A stretch of 6,076 nt of DNA. Source: Candidatus Saccharimonadota bacterium (lineage in GTDB: Bacteria > Patescibacteriota > Saccharimonadia > Saccharimonadales > Saccharimonadaceae). Position numbers and translations under genes: made by a program. The stretch covers positions 1 through 6,076 of the forward strand of contig WRLZ01000043.1 of the NCBI GenBank assembly GCA_009777365.1, in the 5' to 3' direction. Below are positions 1-5,193 of the stretch, one piece after another (position 1 is the stretch's first letter; every line of letters begins with the position of its first letter). A model generated the notes under the pieces. The model was not told the DNA's origin and did no database searches. It saw nothing but the letters and a program-made list of their open reading frames with translations.

Positions 1-341
1 CCTCGACAAATGCACAGGATACTAACGAGGCAACTCCTGTTCCGCCAGCTCCAGAGCCAGCTTTTACTGAGCCAGCACCAACACCGGCCCCAGCGGCACC
101 TGCTATGACAGGCGGGTTGACCGATCTTAAGACCAGTGTTCTTACTGATCTTCGCCCTGTTATTGATAACATTGAAATTGTCCCGGATGAGAAGTACCAC
201 CTTCTTTCAACCCTTTTTAAGGCAAACAAAGATTCGACTATAATTGAGCCAGCTTATAACGCGGCTCGTAACATTCCTGACGACACAAAGCGTGCGGAAG
301 CGCTTTTGGAAATTGTTCACGATATTGACTCTGTAAATTAA
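1..341 (+). CDS. C-terminal part of an unrecognised protein: Pro/Ala-rich linker plus helical domain (5' end outside window)
   Basis: The reading frame is open from the left edge (first full codon at 3) to TAA at 339-341, so the start lies outside the window. An ATG at 105 is in frame but has no ribosome binding site before it, and the codons ahead of it are clearly coding. The visible 112 residues begin with a linker very rich in Pro, Ala, Glu and Thr (about residues 10-34). A roughly 75-residue charged, probably all-helical domain follows, starting with the near-repeat GLTDLKTSVLTDLRP. It has no membrane helix or cysteine. A low-complexity linker before a compact C-terminal domain suggests a modular protein with an unseen N-terminal domain. 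I do not recognise the family and assign no function. The next gene starts 27 nt downstream on the same strand, so the two are probably co-transcribed. Confidence 0.85.
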   Translation, partial: STNAQDTNEATPVPPAPEPAFTEPAPTPAPAAPAMTGGLTDLKTSVLTDLRPVIDNIEIVPDEKYHLLSTLFKANKDSTIIEPAYNAARNIPDDTKRAEALLEIVHDIDSVN

Positions 342-368
342 TTGGGAAGGAAAAAGAAAGGGTAGGTT

Positions 369-611
369 ATGGCAAAGAGTGCGGGTAAGAAAACGGTGAA
401 GAGCAGTACGGCTAGGAAGCCAGTTGCTAAAAAGAAAGTCGCTAGTGCGGCCAAGAGGACATCTAGGCCAGTAGCTAGGAGGTCAAAGAGCCACGAGGAG
501 ATGCGGCCACATCCATTGGGATTTGGCGTGACAGTTTTTGTTACAATATTGCTTTTGTTCGTCTTGATCGCTATATCGGTTGCGCTAGGACGAATGAGCG
601 CTGGAGAATAA
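369..611 (+). CDS. Small protein with histone-H1-like basic tail and one transmembrane helix
   Basis: This is an 80-residue protein. Residues 1-40 are almost only Lys, Arg, Ala, Ser, Thr, Val and Pro, with KKxV/ARKPVAKKK-type motifs like the tails of bacterial histone-H1-like proteins. After a short hinge (SHEEMRPHP, 41-49), residues 51-73 form one strongly hydrophobic helix ending in GRMSAGE. The ATG is supported by AAAGG at 357-361, 7 nt upstream, within a purine-rich stretch (343-366). It follows the preceding gene by 27 nt and is followed by a strong terminator, so it is probably the last gene of that operon. Positive-inside topology places the basic tail in the cytoplasm, where it could bind DNA, RNA or acidic lipids; that role is inference. 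The basic part is low-complexity, so resemblance to histone H1 need not mean homology. No specific family is recognised. Confidence 0.85.
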   Translation: MAKSAGKKTVKSSTARKPVAKKKVASAAKRTSRPVARRSKSHEEMRPHPLGFGVTVFVTILLLFVLIAISVALGRMSAGE

Positions 612-656
612 TATCCACAACTATTCGGTGGTCTGCGTTGTCAGAATCTCCGAGCC

Positions 657-688
657 AAAAGAGCTGTATGTTGAGTACGGCTCTTTTT
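657..688 (+). terminator. Intrinsic terminator between convergent operons
   Basis: Arms 657-668 (AAAAGAGCTGTA) and 676-687 (TACGGCTCTTTT) form a 12-bp stem with one U-G wobble and a 7-nt loop (669-675). The right arm runs into TTTTT (684-688). It lies 46 nt after the stop of the + strand gene and 39 nt beyond the stop of gatB on the other strand. The T-run is best on the + strand. On the minus strand the hairpin is followed by TTTTGG, so it may also end the gatB transcript, less efficiently. The rest of 612-726 holds nothing else that I can recognise. Confidence 0.85.
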
Positions 689-726
689 GAGTATAGCGAG
701 GATTATTCGGATAGAGCGGAATAGTA

Positions 727-2181
727 TTATTGGAGTTTTGATTTGATGATTTCTTGAACTTTGGCAGGGTTGGCTTTGCCAGCCGATTTTTTCATAACTT
801 GTCCGACAAGGAAGCCGATAGCCTTTAGCTCGCCATTTTTGATGTCGGAAATGGCTTGGGTTGCGGCTGGCATGGATAGGACTTCGTCGACTATTGTTTC
901 AAGGGCACTGTCGTCATTGACCTGCAAAAGGTTTAGCTCTTCTGCGATTTTGCGAGGAGAGTCCTCGGTTTTCCATAGTTCCAGGAGGATTGTTTTGCCC
1001 GCGGTCGAGTTAAGCTCGTGGTTAAGAACCATTTTAGCGAGTTCGCTGAGACTTTCAATAGAGACTTTGCTTAGGTCTAGGTTGGCGTTTTCATCGGCGG
1101 AAAGGATTCCGGAGAGCCAGTTGGCTACGGTCTTGGCGATTTCTACGTTCGATTCGGTAAGAGTAGCGGTGAGTATTTTTGCTTTATTGGCATCATTGAG
1201 TAGGGTTTCGACGACGCCACTGTCAAGACTTAATTTGTCCCAAAGGCGACGATACTGGCTAGGCATAATTGGCATGGATTCTTTGATGCTGTCTACGAAA
1301 TTTTTAGAAAGGACTAGGGGTGGGACATTGGGGTCGGGCATATAGCGATAGTCTGCGGCTTCTGCTTTGCTCCTTTGAGAGAGAGTTTTTTGTTTGGCGT
1401 CGTCCCAGCCTCGGGTTTCCTGTATAATTTCGCCACCTTTGCCAGATTCGATCAGTTCGATATGGCGCGCAAACTCGTAGTGCGCGGTAGCCTCGATTGA
1501 CTTGAACGAATTGAGATTTTTTATTTCTACACGAGTGCCGAGCTTGCTTGAGCCTTTCGGTGCGGCAGATATATTGATGTCAAAGCGTATGTTGCCGTGG
1601 TAGAGGTCGCCAAAACTAGCGCCGGAGAAGGTGGCAAGGCGCCAGAGTTCTTGGCAGAAATTACGCGCGACGATGGCGGAGTGAATATCGGGCATGGAGA
1701 CGACTTCGACGAGTGGCGTGCCGGCGCGGTTTAGGTCTACGAGCGAGTAATCATTGAAGTGGGTTTGTTTGCCGGCGTCTTCTTCAAGGTGGGCGTGCTC
1801 GATGCGGACCTTGATGGGTTCGCCATTTTCGTCTCGAACTTCGATGGAGCCAGCTCCGATAATCGGGTGGTACATTTGAGTTCTTTGGTAGCCGCTAGGT
1901 AGGTCGGGGTAGAAATAATGTTTGCGGTCGAAGCGGCTTACGAGATTGATTTCGGAATCCATAGCCAGGCCTAGTCGTACGGCGAGTTTGACGGCGCGTT
2001 CGTTTAAGACTGGTAGCATACCGGGGAGAGCCCAGTCGATTGGTGAGACCTTGGTGTTTGGTTCGGCGTCGCGAGCATCATTGTCTGCGCCGCTGAATAG
2101 TTTGGTTTTGGTTGCCAATTGGACATGGCACTCTATGCCGATCGTCATTTCGTACTTTTCAATAATTTCCGGAGAAAGCAT
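727..2181 (-). CDS. gatB: Aspartyl/glutamyl-tRNA amidotransferase subunit B
   Basis: This 484-residue protein has the normal length for GatB, the subunit that binds mischarged Glu-tRNA(Gln) or Asp-tRNA(Asn), activates the side chain with ATP and transfers ammonia to it. Visible family blocks are GIECHVQL (15-22, metal-binding Glu and His), AEPNTKVSP (39-47), SRFDRKHYFYPDLPSGYQ (82-99), HLEEDAGK (131-138), DLNRAGTPLVEVVSMPDI (149-166), GTRVEIKNLNSF (215-226) and DYRYMPDPNVPPL (277-289). The helical cradle and YqeY-like tRNA-binding tail follow (about 300-484), ending with the usual GKANPAKVQEIIKSKL type motif. The cysteine clusters present in many GatB proteins (CxC and CPxC) are absent: the second is SPID at 46-49. 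The ATG overlaps the upstream stop as TAATG, with GGGGG 7 nt before it (2189-2193). The gene looks intact and functional. Confidence 0.97.
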   Translation of the reverse strand: MLSPEIIEKYEMTIGIECHVQLATKTKLFSGADNDARDAEPNTKVSPIDWALPGMLPVLNERAVKLAVRLGLAMDSEINLVSRFDRKHYFYPDLPSGYQRTQMYHPIIGAGSIEVRDENGEPIKVRIEHAHLEEDAGKQTHFNDYSLVDLNRAGTPLVEVVSMPDIHSAIVARNFCQELWRLATFSGASFGDLYHGNIRFDINISAAPKGSSKLGTRVEIKNLNSFKSIEATAHYEFARHIELIESGKGGEIIQETRGWDDAKQKTLSQRSKAEAADYRYMPDPNVPPLVLSKNFVDSIKESMPIMPSQYRRLWDKLSLDSGVVETLLNDANKAKILTATLTESNVEIAKTVANWLSGILSADENANLDLSKVSIESLSELAKMVLNHELNSTAGKTILLELWKTEDSPRKIAEELNLLQVNDDSALETIVDEVLSMPAATQAISDIKNGELKAIGFLVGQVMKKSAGKANPAKVQEIIKSKLQ

Positions 2182-2600
2182 TAGAGTACCCCCAAGTCTT
2201 TTAGTGCGCCGCGGAATTGGAGCATGGCTTTCATGGCTTGGCCATAGTTGATCTCAAAATCCGGCTCATGGGCGATTTGGTTGCGGATTTTGTGGGCTGC
2301 CCAAACAGCGTTTGGATTCTTGAAATGCTTTTCGGCGCTACGCAAGCGATCTCCCATGGTTTCGCCAGAGAAGCGGCCCGCGCGAAGAATGAAGTCGAGG
2401 AATTTGTCGGCTTCGAGAATTGCCAGATGATATGAAGGCTGATTACCTTGGATGAGGCTTTGTTCGATCTTTAGCCACTTGGCTTGGATTTTGGTCTTGT
2501 TGAGTGTCATTACGCGAGATTTTTGTCGGCTGACGAAGGCGAATAGCCCCATGCCCAAGAGTAACACAAAAGCGATGAAGAAAATCAAGCCCGAATTCAT
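2181..2600 (-). CDS. Membrane-anchored small protein with HEPN-like RNxxxH motif, inside the gat operon
   Basis: This 139-residue protein has a hydrophobic N-terminal helix (about residues 4-23), then SRQKSR as a positive-inside signal, so the rest should lie in the cytoplasm. Residues 35-139 look all-helical. The stretch YHLAILEADKFLDFIL (57-72), followed by GRFSGETMGDRL and then AHKIRNQIAHEPDFEIN (102-118), contains R106-N-Q-I-A-H111. This matches the RNxxxH motif of HEPN domains, many of which are ribonucleases or nucleotide-binding partners. The HEPN assignment is inferred from motif and helical layout only. The start is well supported: GGAGG lies 7 nt upstream (2608-2612) and the ATG overlaps the gatA-like stop as TAATG. 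Its own stop overlaps the gatB start in the same way, so translation is coupled to both. A role with the amidotransferase is suggested by position, not shown. Confidence 0.9.
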   Translation of the reverse strand: MNSGLIFFIAFVLLLGMGLFAFVSRQKSRVMTLNKTKIQAKWLKIEQSLIQGNQPSYHLAILEADKFLDFILRAGRFSGETMGDRLRSAEKHFKNPNAVWAAHKIRNQIAHEPDFEINYGQAMKAMLQFRGALKDLGVL

Positions 2601-3541
2601 TATTTAACCTCCATTTTTTCAATTAGATCAAGCAAAGCAACGTCTTCCTTGTGGCGGCCGATTATAGTTAGGCTATCTGAAAAAGTAGCGGAGGGCAGGC
2701 CAGAAAGAGGGGCAAGTGCGGGGAGAGGAGAGCCGAGCAGACAGTCAACCTCATCAAAAACTTTTCTGAGGTCGTTTATGATGAGTGTGCGTATGCGAGC
2801 GGCCTTTAGGAAATATTTGTCATAGTTTTCATGGGAGATTATATAATTGCCGAGGAGAATTTTGTTCTTGGTCTCGGCGGAGAGGCCTTCGGCTCGAGAG
2901 GTGCCATAGAGGGCGGCTATACTGTTTTCGCTTGCACGAGTGCCGTAGCGAACGCCATCAAGGCAGGCGGTGTTGCCGATAGCTTCGGCGGATGCTATAA
3001 TCTCGCGGACAGCCTCGGCAAATTTCGCGTTGGGTAGGTTCACTTCATGGATTTCGTAGCCGAGGTTTTTTAGTTTTTCTATTGTGCCGCTTGGAGCCGG
3101 AGAATCTTTGAGAGTGCCTATGATCTTGATGGGGTTTGGGGTTAGCTCAAAGACGTTTTCGGGCAGGGAGGTAGAGTCTTTAGGGTCTTTGCCAGCCATG
3201 ATTTTCATAAGTGGCTTTAGGGAGTCAAGGGTTTTGGCGTAGCAGCCAACGGTTTCGAGAGAGGAGGTTTGGGTTGCGACGCCGAAGCGTGAGATTGCTC
3301 CAAATGTGGGCTTGATGTTGATGAGCTCTTTGCGGGGCGCGGTGTCTGTGCTTAGGGTGAAGGATGCTTCATCGGTATTCTCTACTAGGGTTATGCCATT
3401 CGCTTCAAGTCTTTCCACAGCTGTTGCAGAGAGGGGAGGGCGGAAGTTCTCAAGAAGTTTTTGGCTAGCGGAGCAAATGTCGCCTTTACGCAAAAAGTTG
3501 TCTTGGAAAGCGCAAGCGATAATGGTTTCTTTAGCACTCAT
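2600..3541 (-). CDS. gatA: GatA-like amidase-fold protein lacking the catalytic triad (probable pseudoenzyme)
   Basis: This protein is homologous to GatA, the glutaminase subunit of GatCAB, but has 313 residues instead of about 480. Clear GatA blocks remain: residues 7-45 (LLENFRPP then ATAVERL), KPTFGAISRFGVATQTSSLE (77-96), AGKDPKDSTS (116-125), ASAEAIGN (183-190), LDGVRYGTR (194-202), KNKILLGNYIIS (225-236) and YFLKAARIRTLI (243-254). Missing are the usual first 50-60 residues, the Gly/Ser-rich amidase signature with both catalytic serines (only about 15 residues bridge ENTDEASF to IKPTFG), and a C-terminal block after DCLLGSPLPA. The lysine of the IKDN motif is Gln13 (FQDN). As drawn, it cannot hydrolyse glutamine by the known Ser-cisSer-Lys mechanism. 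The ATG lies 1 nt after the gatC stop, and an in-frame TGA at 3566-3568 rules out an N-terminal extension. There is no frameshift or stop. It may keep a structural role, holding GatB and GatC. Confidence 0.88.
   Translation of the reverse strand: MSAKETIIACAFQDNFLRKGDICSASQKLLENFRPPLSATAVERLEANGITLVENTDEASFTLSTDTAPRKELINIKPTFGAISRFGVATQTSSLETVGCYAKTLDSLKPLMKIMAGKDPKDSTSLPENVFELTPNPIKIIGTLKDSPAPSGTIEKLKNLGYEIHEVNLPNAKFAEAVREIIASAEAIGNTACLDGVRYGTRASENSIAALYGTSRAEGLSAETKNKILLGNYIISHENYDKYFLKAARIRTLIINDLRKVFDEVDCLLGSPLPALAPLSGLPSATFSDSLTIIGRHKEDVALLDLIEKMEVK
2608..2612 (-). promoter_or_regulatory. Strong Shine-Dalgarno GGAGG for the HEPN-like gene
   Basis: On the minus strand GGAGG sits 7 nt before the ATG at 2600, inside the last codons of the gatA-like gene. 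It is the best ribosome binding site in the gat operon. The second gene has only a weak GAAAG, and gatC has none visible. This suggests the small membrane protein may be made in relatively large amounts. Confidence 0.75.
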
Positions 3542-3542
3542 A

Positions 3543-3842
3543 CTATAAGACTTTCGGGACTTTGGTCATGTGGTTTATATTATCTTGACGGAGCGCTAAA
3601 AGATCGTCGCCAGTTACACCGTAATCAATAATTTCGTCTTTAATTTCGTCTTTACGCCAGACAGTCTCGAGGCCGTCAACACTGAAAGTCGGCAGGGTGC
3701 CGTCTGTTTCAACTGTGCAGATTTGGTCAATGTGTTCAAGAGTCTTTTCCAGGTCGGATTTTCGAGTGGCCAATTCTTCGTCATTCATAGTCAGACTGGA
3801 TAATTCCGCCAGATGGCGTATTTCTTCATCGGTTATCATCAT
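3543..3842 (-). CDS. gatC: Aspartyl/glutamyl-tRNA amidotransferase subunit C
   Basis: This 99-residue protein has the usual length of GatC, the small subunit that wraps around GatA and stabilises its contact with GatB. It shows the standard pattern: ITDEEIRHLAELSSLTMNDEE at the N-terminus, a coiled helix with LEHIDQICTVETDG, a central R-K-D-E segment (residues 63-66, matching the usual REDE), and the conserved ending FKVPKVL-type, here TKVPKVL. It begins ATG ATG, and either codon could serve; the first is chosen. No Shine-Dalgarno precedes it, but a promoter is so close that the mRNA would be nearly leaderless. It is the first gene of the gat operon and is followed by the gatA-like gene after 1 nt. 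It looks fully intact, in contrast with its usual partner GatA. Confidence 0.95.
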   Translation of the reverse strand: MMITDEEIRHLAELSSLTMNDEELATRKSDLEKTLEHIDQICTVETDGTLPTFSVDGLETVWRKDEIKDEIIDYGVTGDDLLALRQDNINHMTKVPKVL

Positions 3843-3881
3843 ATATAATTATATTCTAGCAGGAAAGTTGGATTTTTGCAA
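3843..3881 (-). promoter_or_regulatory. Predicted promoter of the gat operon, giving a nearly leaderless mRNA
   Basis: On the minus strand a -35-like TTGCAA (3876-3881) and a -10-like TAGAAT (3853-3858, 5 of 6 matches) are separated by exactly 17 nt. Only 10 nt separate the -10 from the gatC ATG, so the transcript would start about 3-4 nt before the codon. The same stretch contains a perfect 12-bp palindrome ATATAATTATAT (3843-3854), which also holds a second possible -10 (TATAAT) too far from this -35. No ribosome binding site is visible, which fits leaderless translation. Confidence 0.55.
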
Positions 3882-3894
3882 GCTTTGGGGGAAT

Positions 3895-3911
3895 ATTCGC
3901 TATCGGCGAAT
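3895..3911 (-). other. Small hairpin directly after the ackA stop
   Basis: Arms 3895-3900 and 3906-3911 (ATTCGC and GCGAAT on the transcribed strand) make a perfect 6-bp stem with a 5-nt loop, immediately after the ackA TAA. No T-run follows; the next bases are ATTCCCCC. It may stabilise the 3' end or weakly terminate. Read-through from ackA into gatC is therefore possible despite the separate gatC promoter. Confidence 0.4.
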
Positions 3912-5132
3912 TTATCCTTGGCCTTGGCTGTTCTTCATCCTTCTGATGATTCTGGCCGTGTCTTTGGCGATCATAAGCTCTTCGTTGGTGACGAGTTGGT
4001 AGATGGCGTATTTACTGCTTGGGGCGGAGATTAGGCCTTCATTGCCGTCGCGTCCAGACATGCCGTCGTTGAGTTTGTCATCGATCTTGAAGCCTAGGAC
4101 TTCGAGATGTTTTACGATAGCAGCGCGTATAACCCAGCGGTTCTCGCCATTGCCGGCAGTGAAAACCAGCGCATCGAGTTCGTCGAGCGAGACCATGAGC
4201 GAGGCGATAAGCTTGGCGGCTTTATAGGTCATCATATTCAGGGCCAGCTGACAGTTTTCGTTGCCGTCTGCGGCTTCTCTTTCAATATCGCGCGTGTCGT
4301 CGGAGACGCCAGAGACTCCCCTGAGGCCAGATTCGGTGTTTAGGATATTGATAACGCTTTCAGCCTGGATGTTCTCTCGCTTCATAATGAATGGGACGAT
4401 GCTGGCGTCGATGTCGCCGGAGCGGGTTGCCATGATCATGCCCTCAAGTGGGGTGAGTCCCATTGTGGTATCTGCGGATTTGCCATTCTTTACGGCGGCT
4501 AGGGAGGCGCCAGAGCCGAGGTGGGCGATGACAGCGTTGACTTTGCCGACAGGCTTGTCGAGGGTATGGGCCAGCTTCTCGGTAATGAAGCGGTAGCTGG
4601 TGCCATGGTAGCCGTAGCGTCGGACGCCATACTTTGTGTACCACTCGGTTGGGATGGCATAGCGGTAGGCGTAGTCGGGCATGGTAGAGTGGAAAGCAGT
4701 GTCGAAAACAGCGACTTGCGGTAGGTCTGGTGCGATTTTGCTGACGGCCTTGATGCCGAGGATGGCGGCAGGATTGTGGATTGGGGCGTATGGAACGGCT
4801 TCCTCGATTTCCTTTAGGATTTCCTTGTTGATAAGGGCAGACTCCTTGAGTTTTTCGCCGCCATGGACGACGCGATGGCCGACGGACGAGATAGTTTTGG
4901 TGAGGTGGTATTTATCCAGGAAGGCGAAGATGGCTTTTAGTGCGTCGGCGTGGGTGGATGGTTTTGGGAGTTCGCCGGGAATTTCTTGGTCGTCGTACTT
5001 GAAGCAGATGCTAGCTTTGCGATTGCCCAATGGCTCGGCGTTGCCTTTTAAGATCATTTCCTCTGTTTCACTGTTTATTACCTGAAACTTTAAGCTTGAA
5101 CTGCCGCTATTGATGATTAAAATGTTACTCAT
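3912..5132 (-). CDS. ackA: Acetate kinase
   Basis: This 406-residue protein has the normal length for acetate kinase, a cytoplasmic ASKHA-fold enzyme that interconverts acetyl phosphate plus ADP and acetate plus ATP, the ATP-yielding step of acetate fermentation. Family motifs are complete: LIINSGSSSLKF (5-16) with Asn8, VGHRVVHGG (84-92) with Arg87, VFDTAFH (142-148) with Asp144, YGYHGTS (173-179) with His176, HLGSGAS (204-210), TMGLTPLEG then TRSGDID (223-242) with Arg237, SGLRGVSG (268-275), FTAGNGEN (324-331) and TNEELMIA (382-389) with Glu385. These match the known active-site residues N7, R91, D148, H180, R241 and E384 of the Methanosarcina enzyme. Ile of the usual TAGIGEN is Asn328. 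The start has AGGGAG 7 nt upstream (5140-5145). No phosphotransacetylase gene is next to it; the downstream neighbour is gatC, 69 nt away. Confidence 0.98.
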   Translation of the reverse strand: MSNILIINSGSSSLKFQVINSETEEMILKGNAEPLGNRKASICFKYDDQEIPGELPKPSTHADALKAIFAFLDKYHLTKTISSVGHRVVHGGEKLKESALINKEILKEIEEAVPYAPIHNPAAILGIKAVSKIAPDLPQVAVFDTAFHSTMPDYAYRYAIPTEWYTKYGVRRYGYHGTSYRFITEKLAHTLDKPVGKVNAVIAHLGSGASLAAVKNGKSADTTMGLTPLEGMIMATRSGDIDASIVPFIMKRENIQAESVINILNTESGLRGVSGVSDDTRDIEREAADGNENCQLALNMMTYKAAKLIASLMVSLDELDALVFTAGNGENRWVIRAAIVKHLEVLGFKIDDKLNDGMSGRDGNEGLISAPSSKYAIYQLVTNEELMIAKDTARIIRRMKNSQGQG

Positions 5133-5156
5133 ACTGAGACTCCCTTATTATCTTCT

Positions 5157-5171
5157 GTATTAGCATAATAC
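5157..5171 (-). repeat. Inverted repeat over the ackA promoter, operator candidate
   Basis: On the minus strand GTATTA-TGC-TAATAC is a perfect 6-bp inverted repeat with a 3-nt centre. It covers the proposed -10 and the start point of ackA transcription, the classical place for a repressor site. It could equally be a short 5' leader hairpin, since part of it would be transcribed. It has no T-run after it, so it is not a convincing terminator for the upstream gene. Confidence 0.4.
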
Positions 5172-5193
5172 CATAGATGAGGATTTATTTCTA
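5165..5193 (-). promoter_or_regulatory. Predicted ackA promoter
   Basis: On the minus strand TATTAT (5165-5170, 5 of 6 matches to the -10) is preceded by TGG, giving an extended -10. It lies 17 nt after TAGAAA (5188-5193, 4 of 6 matches to the -35). The -35 overlaps the stop codon of the upstream surface-protein gene. The predicted start leaves a leader of about 25 nt containing the AGGGAG ribosome binding site at 5140-5145. Confidence 0.5.

Noticed and set aside
761..1345. Long open frame on the + strand opposite gatB (194 codons)
   Set aside because: It lies wholly over highly conserved gatB codons on the other strand. Its protein looks like antisense of a real gene (Ser/Arg/Leu rich, no motif), and it has no convincing ribosome binding site.
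2600..3541. gatA as a frameshifted or decaying pseudogene
   Set aside because: There is no internal stop or frameshift. Start and stop are precisely coupled to neighbours, and conserved blocks remain, so a retained shortened protein is more likely than recent decay.
4444..4644. Minus-strand open frame inside ackA in another frame
   Set aside because: It is Arg/Pro/His/Trp-rich out-of-frame translation of conserved ackA sequence with no family features.
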